A stretch of 12,900 nt of DNA from Candidatus Nitrosopumilus sp. (GCA_013203245.1 JABMOR010000112.1:1-12900); one strand, 5' to 3'. Counted from the stretch's first letter, positions 1 to 7,140 are shown. Translations and numbers: made by a program. Notes: generated by a model not told the origin, from the letters alone.

Positions 1-52
1 GTGCATCACTTGGTATGGAAATATCTGCATCGCATTCTTCACATTTTGACAT
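1..52 (-). CDS. lysW: Second LysW-like amino-group carrier protein, 5' end only (cut by window edge)
   Basis: Reading the minus strand from the ATG at 52-50 gives MSKCEECDADISIPSDA before the window ends. This lines up residue for residue with the start of the complete LysW at 5843-5676 (MNCPECDATLNIPEDA): a first CxxC zinc knuckle (C4, C7), then D-A and an I-P-x-D-A stretch. Stop codons lie in frame just upstream (TAA, TGA), so this ATG is the first possible start. It begins 22 nt after the homocitrate synthase stop, so the two are probably cotranscribed. By family, LysW is a small acidic protein whose C-terminal glutamate is linked to alpha-aminoadipate (lysine) or glutamate (arginine) and that presents intermediates to LysX/Z/Y/J/K. 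Pairing with homocitrate synthase suggests the lysine branch. The second CxxC and the C-terminal EDWGE-type tail lie outside the window, so function is inferred from 17 residues and synteny. Confidence 0.72.
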   Translation of the reverse strand, partial: MSKCEECDADISIPSDA

Positions 53-74
53 ATTTTCTCTTCATTACTCCTCT

Positions 75-1241
75 TTATTTGTCATTAATTATCTTTTTTT
101 CAAGTCTATCTTCTAGAGGGATCACTATGAGATCACCCATTCTTAGATTCTTTAATCCTGTAGCGACAGCTTTTGCTCCTGCATCGTCTTTTTCCAACCC
201 TAAAAGAGACATCAAATATGCGGCACCAGTTTTACCTGCCAATTCTCCGAAAACTATACTTCGTCTATTCCCAACTGCTCTAGGGGGAATTGGTTCATAG
301 GCTGCTGGATTTTTAAGAATTGCTGCAAGGTGTGTACCAGCTTTGTGTTTGTAAGCTGACGAACCTACAATGGGTTTTGAATCGTATGGTTTGATTGATG
401 TATAATCCTCAATTAATCTGGATAAATCAAGTAACATATCTAATCTGAAATCATTTGGTGATTTGTAAAGATAAGTTAATGCTACTGCAATTTCTGCAAG
501 AGGCGGAATTCCAGTTCTTTCTCCAATCCCGTCAATTGTAGTGTGAATTTGATCAACTCCTGCGTCACATGCTGAAAATGCATTTGCAACTGCAAGGCCA
601 ATATCATTATGCACATGTGCATCCAATGGCACATTTACAACTTCTCTTACCTTTTTAACAAAATTATACATTCCGATTGGACGTAAAATTCCTACTGTAT
701 CTGGGAGACTGATTCTATCGACTCCTGCTTCTTCAATAGCTTTACAAACTTCTAATAGAAATTCCGGTTCTGCTCTACTCCCGTCCTCTACTGTAAATCT
801 AATTTTAAGTCCATGAGATTTTGCATATTCTACAGTTCCCACTGCTCTTTCAAGTGCCTCTTCTCTTGATATTCGTAATTTATCTTTTAGATGAATATCT
901 GAAATTCCTAAATACGCTGCACACCATTTTGCATCACAGTCTAATGAAATATCTATATCTTCTTTAAGTGCACGTCCATGAGAAACAATATCTGCTTTTA
1001 ATCCTTGTTTGATAATTGTTTTAGTTGCTTCTTTATGATCTTTAGATACTATTGGTGAAATTTCAATTTGATCAACGCCAAAATAATCTAGCATCCATGC
1101 AATTTGGATTCTCTGTTTAATTGTAAATGAAACACCTGGATGTTGTTCTCCTTCTCTCAGTGTACTATCTAAAATTCTAATTTTTTTTGGATTTTTTTCA
1201 TATGCGTTGTATATGTTTGCATAGTGATTCGGATCTTTCAT
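75..1241 (-). CDS. lysS: Homocitrate synthase (alpha-aminoadipate lysine pathway)
   Basis: A 388-residue member of the HMGL-like/DRE-TIM family, which condenses acetyl-CoA with a 2-oxoacid. The N-terminal signature DSTLREGEQ sits at residues 25-33, the metal-binding HVHND at 209-213 and GIGERTGI at 238-245. The GERxGI form, rather than the GxRAGN usual in 2-isopropylmalate synthase, together with the LysW neighbour, points to 2-oxoglutarate as substrate and homocitrate as product. Length fits archaeal/Thermus homocitrate synthases (about 375-390); the TIM barrel occupies roughly 20-280 and a C-terminal lid region follows. The long C-terminal regulatory (LeuA dimer) domain of 2-isopropylmalate synthase is absent. 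The ATG start lies a few bases after the predicted transcription start, so no Shine-Dalgarno is expected. A second lysW follows after 22 nt. The alternative of a 2-isopropylmalate or citramalate synthase is less likely but cannot be excluded without assay. Confidence 0.9.
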   Translation of the reverse strand: MKDPNHYANIYNAYEKNPKKIRILDSTLREGEQHPGVSFTIKQRIQIAWMLDYFGVDQIEISPIVSKDHKEATKTIIKQGLKADIVSHGRALKEDIDISLDCDAKWCAAYLGISDIHLKDKLRISREEALERAVGTVEYAKSHGLKIRFTVEDGSRAEPEFLLEVCKAIEEAGVDRISLPDTVGILRPIGMYNFVKKVREVVNVPLDAHVHNDIGLAVANAFSACDAGVDQIHTTIDGIGERTGIPPLAEIAVALTYLYKSPNDFRLDMLLDLSRLIEDYTSIKPYDSKPIVGSSAYKHKAGTHLAAILKNPAAYEPIPPRAVGNRRSIVFGELAGKTGAAYLMSLLGLEKDDAGAKAVATGLKNLRMGDLIVIPLEDRLEKKIINDK

Positions 1242-1263
1242 TACTGATATCGTTGGTATTGAT

Positions 1264-1280
1264 TGATGATATAAACATAT
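1264..1280 (-). promoter_or_regulatory. Probable TATA box/promoter of lysS
   Basis: On the minus strand the sequence TTTATATC (complement of 1268-1275) is a good archaeal TATA element. Transcription would begin about 25 nt downstream, near 1246, only a few bases before the lysS ATG at 1241, giving an almost leaderless mRNA. The position after the oligo-T stretch that ends the preceding operon supports an independent promoter. Not experimentally shown. Confidence 0.5.
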
Positions 1281-1297
1281 TCGTACTAAGTTCGTTG

Positions 1298-1315
1298 AAA
1301 AAAAGTAAAAATGAT
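1298..1315 (-). terminator. Oligo-T transcription terminator after the argG-lrp operon
   Basis: The minus strand carries two close T tracts (five and seven T, with AC between them) about 45-60 nt after the regulator stop codon at 1359. Archaeal RNA polymerase terminates at such oligo-T tracts without needing a hairpin. It separates the argG operon from the lysS promoter immediately downstream. Confidence 0.5.
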
Positions 1316-1358
1316 CCTAAATTAGTTTTAAAATTAAATTTTGAAACGAAAGTCGCAA

Positions 1359-1778
1359 TTATATAATTTTTTTTAAAATAATGACTGTGTTGGTATCTAC
1401 TACTCCTGGAATTTTTCTTAGAGCGTCAATGGTGTTGTTGATTTCTGCAATGTTTGTCGCACTCATTATTGTTGTAATGTCATATTGGCCTGTAATTTCA
1501 TAAACTGTTTTCACTCCTTCTAGTTTTGCAAGTTTTTCTGATACCTTGGATGTGTCTGTTGCAGAATCTACTGAAACTAAAACAATTGCACTGGTTGAAT
1601 TTTCTTCTCCGATTTCCAAAGTAAATTTCTTGATTGTTCCGCTGTCTACTAGATTCTTTACCCGTCTCCTAACTGCTGACTCTGATAGTTTTAGTTTTTT
1701 GCCTATATCTACAAATGATTCTCTAGAATCTTCTTTCAAATAACCGATGATTTTTTCATCTACTTTATCCTTGAACAT
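1359..1778 (-). CDS. Lrp/AsnC-family transcriptional regulator, LysM-like
   Basis: A 139-residue two-domain regulator. Residues about 5-60 form the AsnC-type winged helix-turn-helix (helices around DIGKKLKLSESAVRRRVKNL), and about 65-139 the RAM/ACT-like ligand and oligomerisation domain, with the usual G-x-Y-D element (GQYD) near 97-100. The gene overlaps the end of lysJ by 14 nt and is the last gene of the argG-lysW operon. In Sulfolobus the Lrp-type LysM is likewise encoded with the lys genes and activates lysW, responding to lysine; the same role is inferred here, with lysine and/or arginine as effector. Likely targets are the argG and lysS promoters in this window. A general Lrp function is the alternative. 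Confidence 0.85.
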   Translation of the reverse strand: MFKDKVDEKIIGYLKEDSRESFVDIGKKLKLSESAVRRRVKNLVDSGTIKKFTLEIGEENSTSAIVLVSVDSATDTSKVSEKLAKLEGVKTVYEITGQYDITTIMSATNIAEINNTIDALRKIPGVVDTNTVIILKKII

Positions 1779-2946
1779 TTTTTTTTTCTTCCTCTTCAGT
1801 TAGTACTGAATCTAGAGCATGTAAAACTTTTGTTACATCGTCTTCTAATATTACTAATGGAGGAAGAATCCTGAGGATGTTTCTTCCAGAGTAGAGCATC
1901 AGGACTCCTTTTTTAATTAATCCCATCAAAATATCTTTAACTTCAAATTTCATCTCAATTCCTATCATGAGCCCCTTGCCCCGAATCTCTCTAATTGTTG
2001 AGTGTTTTTCTTTCAATTTTTCTAATCCTTCCTTGAATAGTTTCCCCATCTTTTCTGAATTTTCAATTAGACCATCTTCTGTAATTGCTTTAAGTGCTGC
2101 AATTCCTGCTGCACAAGAAATTGGGTTTCCTCCAAATGTTGATGAATGTTCGCCCTTACTCATTGAAGCTAAAATATCTGGTCTTACAAGAGTTGCACCC
2201 ATTGGTACGCCGCCGGCAATTCCTTTTGCAAGACACAAAATATCTGGTGCAGTATTCCAATGATCACAAGCCCATAATCGTCCAGTTCTACCTAGACCAG
2301 CTTGAATTTCGTCAAAAATTAACACAATTCCTTTTTCATCACAAATCTTTCTAACTTCTTGTAAAAATCCTTCAGGTGCAACAATTATTCCACTTTCACC
2401 TTGTATTGGTTCCAAAATAACAAACGCGGTATCTTCATCAATCTCAGAACGTAATGATTCAATGTCTCCATATGATGCAAAGGAAACTTTCTCTACTAGT
2501 GGTGCAAATGGCTTTCTATATTTTGGATTAAACGTTAATGACAATGCTCCAAATGATTTCCCATGATATGATCCTTTCATTGCAACCATGCCTTTTTTCC
2601 CTGTAAACTTTCTTGCAAATTTCATTGCAGCTTCAATTGCTTCAGCTCCACTGTTGTTTAGATGAACTTGTGTCAAACCTTTTGGTGCCAATCCAATTAA
2701 CAATGTCAAAAATTCTTCTCTTGTTTTATTATACAATGAACTATGAACTGTAATGATTTTATCAATTTGTTCTCTTATTGCATCGTTGACTCTTTTATTT
2801 TTATGACCTACTAATGCTACTCCATACCCTCCCATACAATCGATGTATTCTTTTCCATCTACATCCCATACATGAGCTCCCTCACCTTTTTCGATTGTAA
2901 CTGGAAATCTCTGATAGAGGTTTCCCATAAATTGGTCTTCACTCAT
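1765..2946 (-). CDS. lysJ: [LysW]-aminoadipate/glutamate semialdehyde aminotransferase
   Basis: A class III pyridoxal-phosphate aminotransferase of 393 residues, close to LysJ/ArgD length. It transfers an amino group, typically from glutamate, to the carrier-bound semialdehyde, giving LysW-lysine or LysW-ornithine. Visible are the phosphate-binding N-S-G-A-E-A near 97-102, the FDEIQ aspartate near 212 that contacts the cofactor pyridine, and the Schiff-base lysine in LAKGIAGG near 241. Two starts are possible: TTG at 2952 or ATG at 2946. I chose ATG because GGTGAT, complementary to the 16S 3' end, lies 5 nt upstream (2957-2952) and would partly fall inside the TTG-started version. The ATG overlaps the lysZ stop by 8 nt (ATGAGTGA), indicating coupled translation. 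The 3' end contains a run of ten A that also holds the start of the regulator gene. Confidence 0.93.
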   Translation of the reverse strand: MSEDQFMGNLYQRFPVTIEKGEGAHVWDVDGKEYIDCMGGYGVALVGHKNKRVNDAIREQIDKIITVHSSLYNKTREEFLTLLIGLAPKGLTQVHLNNSGAEAIEAAMKFARKFTGKKGMVAMKGSYHGKSFGALSLTFNPKYRKPFAPLVEKVSFASYGDIESLRSEIDEDTAFVILEPIQGESGIIVAPEGFLQEVRKICDEKGIVLIFDEIQAGLGRTGRLWACDHWNTAPDILCLAKGIAGGVPMGATLVRPDILASMSKGEHSSTFGGNPISCAAGIAALKAITEDGLIENSEKMGKLFKEGLEKLKEKHSTIREIRGKGLMIGIEMKFEVKDILMGLIKKGVLMLYSGRNILRILPPLVILEDDVTKVLHALDSVLTEEEEKKNVQG

Positions 2947-3742
2947 GTTCAATCACCGTACAATTATCATGTGCAATTGCTGCTGAAATTGGATTTTCTT
3001 TTTGCCCATTTGCAATCAATGCTTCCTTCACTCCCATATCTAATGCTTCAGTGGATGCTAAAATTTTCTTTTCCATTCCTGGACCTATTTTTGGTCTTAT
3101 TTCTTTTGCTTCTGCCAATGTTAGTTTTGGAACAAGTTTGTCATCCATTAATAATCCATCAACATTTGTGATGAATAATACTTTATCACAGCCAACCTTA
3201 CCTGCAACATATGCCGCAGCCCTGTCTCCATCAATGTTGAGAAATTCTGATTCTTCACTCATTGCTATGGGTGAAATAACTGGTGTTAGGCCTTGTTCTA
3301 AGAGAGATTTGATAAACTTTGAATTTACTTCTCTTATCTTTCCTGTATATCCGCCATCGATTGCCTGTTTTCTACCTTTTTCATTTATTATGAGTAATTT
3401 CTTTTTTCTGTCAGCTTGGATTACTTTGGCATCTATTCCTGAAAGCCCAATTGCATTAATACCATTTTTCTGAAGCATTTGGACAATTGTCTTGTTTATT
3501 CTACCGGACATTACCATAGTGAAAATCTCAGCAGTTTCTTTGTCAGTATACCTACTCTTGATACCACTTGGCGATGTTACGAATTTTGGTTCTTTTCCGA
3601 GCTGTTTACACACTTTGGTAACTTCTTTTCCACCGCCGTGAACAATGATGACTCCTTCAGTTTCTGCTATTTTTTTAATATCTAAAATTGTTGATGGGTG
3701 TAAATCGTCTACTACACTTCCACCAATTTTGATTGTGATCAT
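2939..3742 (-). CDS. lysZ: [LysW]-aminoadipate/glutamate kinase
   Basis: A 267-residue amino-acid-kinase-fold protein (ArgB/LysZ family). It phosphorylates the distal carboxylate of carrier-bound aminoadipate or glutamate. The N terminus has the substrate/ATP lysine and glycines of the family (K5, G7-G8) and the HGGGKE loop at 35-40; the ATP site region LFITNVDGL lies near 189-197. Length matches LysZ (about 260-270). The gene starts 2 nt after the lysY stop and its end overlaps lysJ by 8 nt. In organisms with a shared system one LysZ serves both lysine and arginine, and with argG upstream and only one kinase here that is the likely situation. Acetylglutamate kinase (ArgB) would be the alternative, but the LysW and LysX neighbours make the carrier-bound substrate more probable. 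Confidence 0.92.
   Translation of the reverse strand: MITIKIGGSVVDDLHPSTILDIKKIAETEGVIIVHGGGKEVTKVCKQLGKEPKFVTSPSGIKSRYTDKETAEIFTMVMSGRINKTIVQMLQKNGINAIGLSGIDAKVIQADRKKKLLIINEKGRKQAIDGGYTGKIREVNSKFIKSLLEQGLTPVISPIAMSEESEFLNIDGDRAAAYVAGKVGCDKVLFITNVDGLLMDDKLVPKLTLAEAKEIRPKIGPGMEKKILASTEALDMGVKEALIANGQKENPISAAIAHDNCTVIEHE
2952..2957 (-). promoter_or_regulatory. Ribosome binding site deciding the lysJ start
   Basis: The minus strand reads GGTGAT, 5 nt before the ATG at 2946. It matches the archaeal anti-Shine-Dalgarno (…GATCACC…) and favours this ATG over the TTG two codons upstream. It lies inside the last codons of lysZ. Confidence 0.5.
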
Positions 3743-3744
3743 TT

Positions 3745-4791
3745 CTAAACTGGAGTTAATGGGGTGTATCTTAGTCCGTCCATTTCATCAAAACCACACA
3801 TTACATTCATGTTTTGAATAGCAGAACCTGCTGCACCTTTCATCAAGTTATCTGATGCAGAAAGTGCAATCAATCTATTGTTATCTTCATCTATGTCAAA
3901 TCCAATATCACAAAAGTTTGAACCCACTAAGAATTTTGGATCTGGGAATTTATACAATCCTTTTTTATCTCTAATTAATCTGATGAATCTTTCTTCGCCA
4001 TATGCTTGACGATATATTTTCCATAGTTCTTTTTCATCAATATCTTTTTTCAAAAATGTGTGATTTGTACACAAAATACCTCTAACTACATCTACTGCAT
4101 GTGGACTCATTGAAACACGAATTTTATGTCCTGCAATTTCACTGAGCTCTTGTTCAATTTCACCTGTGTGTCTATGTTTTGCTGGTTTGTATGGTCTAAT
4201 GACACCTGCTCTCATTGCATGAGCAGTTCCTGCACCAGAACCTGCACCTGATGAGCCTATTTTTGAATCAACAATGATGTGTTCTTCATCGATAATATTA
4301 TTTTTAATTAATGGTGCAAGTGCAAGTATTGATGTTACGGCCATACATCCTGGACAAGAAACTAGTTGTGCATTTTTAATTTTCTCTCTATGTAGTTCTG
4401 GTACTCCAAAAACTGATTTTTCTAAATAATCTGGATGTGGATGTTCCCAGCCATACCATTTGTCATATGCATCTTGATTATGTAATCTATAATCTGCACT
4501 CAAATCAATTACTTTGATTCCTCTATCATAGAGTGCTTTTACAATTTCAGTTGCAGTTCCATGAGGTACTGCTGTGAAAACTACATCACACTTGTCTGTT
4601 AATTTATCATAATCTAATTCTGAGAAAGTAAGATCTGTAAACCCTTTCAAACTTGGTTGGACTCTGTGGAGATATTCCCCTACATGTTGTCTTGATGTGA
4701 CCATTGCGATCTCAACATCTGGGTGGTTTACTAAAAGACGAAGTGTCTCTCCTCCTACATATCCTGATGCTCCTATAACACCTACTTTCAT
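3745..4791 (-). CDS. lysY: [LysW]-aminoadipyl/glutamyl phosphate reductase
   Basis: A 348-residue ArgC/LysY-type NADPH-dependent reductase that converts the acyl phosphate on LysW to the semialdehyde. The Rossmann start GASGYVGGE is at residues 7-15. The catalytic cysteine is C149 in SCPGCMAV; the Asn that usually opens the ArgC NPGC motif is a Cys here (C146). The histidine of the HRHTGE motif at 206-211 is the likely base. A glycine-rich IGSSGAGSGAG loop lies at 178-188. The start ATG follows the ligase gene after 27 nt, with AGGTATC 6-7 nt upstream as a weak ribosome binding site. The product hands over to LysJ two genes downstream. Sequence alone does not distinguish the lysine from the arginine substrate; the operon with argG and LysW suggests both. 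Confidence 0.92.
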   Translation of the reverse strand: MKVGVIGASGYVGGETLRLLVNHPDVEIAMVTSRQHVGEYLHRVQPSLKGFTDLTFSELDYDKLTDKCDVVFTAVPHGTATEIVKALYDRGIKVIDLSADYRLHNQDAYDKWYGWEHPHPDYLEKSVFGVPELHREKIKNAQLVSCPGCMAVTSILALAPLIKNNIIDEEHIIVDSKIGSSGAGSGAGTAHAMRAGVIRPYKPAKHRHTGEIEQELSEIAGHKIRVSMSPHAVDVVRGILCTNHTFLKKDIDEKELWKIYRQAYGEERFIRLIRDKKGLYKFPDPKFLVGSNFCDIGFDIDEDNNRLIALSASDNLMKGAAGSAIQNMNVMCGFDEMDGLRYTPLTPV

Positions 4792-4818
4792 GATATGATA
4801 CCTTCTAAAGGAGTATAA

Positions 4819-5676
4819 TTATTTTCTTACGTAGTTTATAGCAAATTCTATCATTTCTTTTGGTATGTTTCGTTGTGCAACTTTTACCAATCCCTTGAAT
4901 TCGACTGTATTGTTTACTTCATGTACAACTAGGCCTCTCTTTTCATCCTCCATCATATCTATTCCTAAAATTCCCCCACCCATAGCTTTTGATGCTTTAA
5001 CTGCCATATCTTCCATTTCTTTTGTGATCTCACAAAGTTCTGGATCTGCCCCCAAAGCGATATTTGTTTTGAATCCTCCTGAAGATTTTCTATACATGGC
5101 TGCAATAGGCTCATCTCCTACTGTGATTACTCTGATGTCTCTTGGTGGTCTTTGAATTAATTCTTGCAAATAGTAAATTCTATCATGAGGGCTGTCTGTA
5201 ATGTCTCTAATTTCAAAAACTGCTTCCATGGTGTCTTTATCTTTGAGTGGCAATACTCCTCTTCCCCAACTTCCAATTACTGGTTTAATGACTAGTGGAA
5301 ATCCTACTTTTTCTAAATTCTCTGCTGCACTTTCACTTGAAAATGAGAAATATGTTTTTGGTGTTGGGACGTTATTTTTTTTTAAAAGTAATGTCATGAA
5401 CATTTTATTTCCACAAATATTTGCAACTTCAAACTTGTTTAGTACTGGAATATCCATAAATTCTAAACTTGCAGTAAAATGCAATCCTCTAAAATAACTA
5501 ACACATCTTTCTAATACCACATCTCCAAAACCATAATCTTCTCTTTTGCTATCTGTGTTGATTTGAGTAATTTTTGCATCTAGCATCAATGCATCGTGAC
5601 CTAGTTCTATTGCTTCTTTTTGCAGCATCTTTTCTTCCGTTCTTAAGCGGTCAAAGACAATACAAACTTTTGACAT
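4819..5676 (-). CDS. argX: LysW-dependent amino acid ligase, probably glutamate type (ArgX) of the LysX family
   Basis: A 285-residue RimK/LysX ATP-grasp ligase that joins an amino acid, through its alpha-amino group, to the C-terminal glutamate of LysW. Landmarks are LERCVS at 55-60, VIKPVIGSWGRG at 129-140 (ATP-binding lysine and loop), QELIQRPPRDIRV at 171-183 and the Mg-binding E-V-N-N-T-x-E-F-K at 253-261. The substrate loop reads SSGGFKTN (198-205). As I recall, Thermus LysX, which uses aminoadipate, has HWITN here, and GFKTN marks the glutamate-specific ArgX. With argG in the same operon I favour ArgX, giving LysW-glutamate for arginine synthesis. A bifunctional ligase, as reported in Thermococcus, is possible. 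The gene start shares one base with the lysW stop (TAATG), with GGGGAG just upstream as ribosome binding site. Confidence 0.85.
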   Translation of the reverse strand: MSKVCIVFDRLRTEEKMLQKEAIELGHDALMLDAKITQINTDSKREDYGFGDVVLERCVSYFRGLHFTASLEFMDIPVLNKFEVANICGNKMFMTLLLKKNNVPTPKTYFSFSSESAAENLEKVGFPLVIKPVIGSWGRGVLPLKDKDTMEAVFEIRDITDSPHDRIYYLQELIQRPPRDIRVITVGDEPIAAMYRKSSGGFKTNIALGADPELCEITKEMEDMAVKASKAMGGGILGIDMMEDEKRGLVVHEVNNTVEFKGLVKVAQRNIPKEMIEFAINYVRK

Positions 5677-5843
5677 TACTCTCCCCAGTCTTCGCCTACG
5701 GTTTCTGCTTGTTTAAGCTCGACATTTGATCCTTCTTTTTTTGCGATTTCAAAGTCAGCGCCACAATCAGGGCAGGAAATAATCTCTCCTACTGAGGCAT
5801 CTTCTGGGATGTTTAATGTTGCATCACATTCTGGACAGTTCAT
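5676..5843 (-). CDS. lysW: Amino-group carrier protein LysW
   Basis: A 55-residue acidic protein, missed by length-filtered gene calls. It begins MNCPECDATLNIPEDA, has a second knuckle CPDC near 24-27, and ends in EDWGE. Two CxxC pairs bind one zinc ion. The conserved E-D-W-G-E tail carries the terminal glutamate whose side-chain carboxylate is the attachment point for aminoadipate or glutamate. The start ATG overlaps the argG stop (ATGA), and the stop overlaps the ligase start (TAATG), so translation of all three is coupled. It serves the adjacent ligase, kinase, reductase and aminotransferase. Placement between argG and an ArgX-like ligase suggests it is used at least for arginine. A second carrier starts at position 52. 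Confidence 0.95.
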   Translation of the reverse strand: MNCPECDATLNIPEDASVGEIISCPDCGADFEIAKKEGSNVELKQAETVGEDWGE

Positions 5844-7039
5844 GTTTTTGTAGACCTTTTCTTTTGTAATTTATTAGCTTCTGTTGTCTGCATTCCCCAC
5901 AATTCAACAAATCCTTTGGCTAATCTTTGATCAAATGTTGATTCTGCTCCATAAGTTGCAATATCGTGACTGTACAATGAATTAACGGACTTTCTTCCAA
6001 CAACTCTGAGACTTCCTTTGTACAACTTTAGTTTCACAGTTCCTGATACTGGTTTTTGTGATGTTTCGATAAATCCGTCTAGATCTGCTTTTAGAGGATC
6101 TTGCCAAAGTCCTGAATACACCAAATATGCCCATTCATCGTCAATCATTGACTTGAATTTATTTTCATGTTTAGTATGTACCATTTTTTCTAAATCTGAA
6201 TGAGCTTCAATTAGACAAGTTGCTGCTGGGGTTTCATACACTTCACGAGATTTAATTCCTACAACTCTATCTTCAATGTGATCCACTATTCCAACTCCTG
6301 CATCTCCTGCTTTTTTGTTAATGTATTCGATTAGTTTTATTGGTTCCATTATTTTACCGTCAACTTCAACTGGTATTCCTTTGTTGAATTTAATTTCCAA
6401 GTATGTTGGTTTATCTGGCAAGTTTTTTGTTTTAACCCAAATGAATGCATCATCTGGTGGTTCACTGTATGGATCCTCTAACACTCCTCCCTCTATTGCA
6501 CGTCCCCACAAGTTTTGATCAATACTGAATCTTTTTGCTACAGTATCAATTTCAATTCCATGTTTTTTTGCAAACTTTAATTCTGTATCTCTATCCAAAT
6601 TTTTATCTCTAATTGGAGCAATGATTGGAAGATCAGAACCTGAACGTAATGTTATATCGAATCTTACTTGATCATTTCCTTTTCCGGAACATCCGTGAGC
6701 AAGTGATGTTACTTTTTCTTTCTTTGCAATTTCTAAAACTTTTTCAGCAATTAATGGTCTAGCAAGTGCTGTTGCAAGACAATATTTTTTTTGATAAAGA
6801 GCATTTGCTTTAATTGATGGAAAAATGTAATCTTTGACGAATTCTTTTCTTGCGTCAATGTTATAGTGTTTTTTTACTCCTAGTTTTTTTGCCTTTGCAG
6901 CAATTTTCTTCCAATCGTCTCCTTGTCCTACATCAACTGTAACTGTAATGACATCCATATCGTGTTCATCTTGAAGATACTTTACAACGACTGAAGTATC
7001 TAGTCCGCCTGAAAATGCAAGAATTCCTTTTTGAGTCAT
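5840..7039 (-). CDS. argG: Argininosuccinate synthase
   Basis: A 399-residue cytosolic enzyme joining citrulline and aspartate with ATP to give argininosuccinate, the next-to-last step of arginine synthesis. The PP-loop SGGLDTS is at residues 10-16, and the family signature GCSGKGNDQVRF at 116-127 (Ser for the more usual Thr). The PYSEPPDDAF segment is also typical. Length matches the family (about 400). It is the first gene of the minus-strand operon and its TGA overlaps the lysW ATG by 4 nt. No argH is in the window. The linkage to lysW indicates that the carrier system in this operon feeds arginine and not only lysine. The ATG has no clear Shine-Dalgarno, consistent with a very short leader. 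Confidence 0.97.
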   Translation of the reverse strand: MTQKGILAFSGGLDTSVVVKYLQDEHDMDVITVTVDVGQGDDWKKIAAKAKKLGVKKHYNIDARKEFVKDYIFPSIKANALYQKKYCLATALARPLIAEKVLEIAKKEKVTSLAHGCSGKGNDQVRFDITLRSGSDLPIIAPIRDKNLDRDTELKFAKKHGIEIDTVAKRFSIDQNLWGRAIEGGVLEDPYSEPPDDAFIWVKTKNLPDKPTYLEIKFNKGIPVEVDGKIMEPIKLIEYINKKAGDAGVGIVDHIEDRVVGIKSREVYETPAATCLIEAHSDLEKMVHTKHENKFKSMIDDEWAYLVYSGLWQDPLKADLDGFIETSQKPVSGTVKLKLYKGSLRVVGRKSVNSLYSHDIATYGAESTFDQRLAKGFVELWGMQTTEANKLQKKRSTKT

Positions 7040-7065
7040 AAAACATCTTTCCCGTCGTATTTTGG

Positions 7066-7076
7066 AATTTATCTTT
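7066..7076 (-). promoter_or_regulatory. Candidate TATA box of the argG operon
   Basis: The minus strand has AGATAAATT about 30 nt upstream of the argG ATG. A start of transcription about 25 nt downstream would fall within a few bases of the ATG. The match is weaker than that before lysS, and an AT-rich stretch farther up (around 7090-7113) is an alternative. Confidence 0.35.
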
Positions 7077-7118
7077 TGTGATGGGCGTAAATCAAATTAT
7101 TTTCAAAAAATTTCTGAC

Positions 7119-7130
7119 TAGCTTGAGCTA
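7119..7130. promoter_or_regulatory. Short palindrome in the divergent argG/ABC-importer region, possible operator
   Basis: TAGCTTGAGCTA has perfect 5-bp inverted arms around TG. It lies between the two divergent promoters, about 11 bp before the importer TATA-like box, where a regulator could affect both units. An AT-rich imperfect palindrome (about 7095-7113, centred on 7104) lies next to it. A role is inferred only from symmetry and position. Confidence 0.25.
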
Positions 7131-7140
7131 AAATTCGATG

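Noticed and set aside
39..65. Eight-codon mini-frame (ATG at 65) overlapping the second lysW start, with GAGGAG just upstream
   Set aside because: Too short to judge; it may only reflect purine-rich sequence. The LysW frame has its own ATG at 52 with family-matching translation.
1..300. Plus-strand open frame at the left edge
   Set aside because: It lies opposite the 3' end of homocitrate synthase and the start of the second lysW, both of which have family motifs; the plus-strand translation has none.
75..1241. 2-isopropylmalate synthase as identity of the first full gene
   Set aside because: It has GIGERTGI instead of the GxRAGN type motif, no LeuA C-terminal domain, and LysW as neighbour; homocitrate synthase fits better.
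2947..2952. TTG start for lysJ two codons upstream of the ATG
   Set aside because: The GGTGAT ribosome binding site is correctly spaced for the ATG at 2946 and would overlap the TTG start.
3051..3473. Plus-strand open frame of 140 codons opposite lysZ
   Set aside because: It is the antisense of an unambiguous amino acid kinase gene; its Phe/Ser/Pro-rich translation is typical of such shadows.
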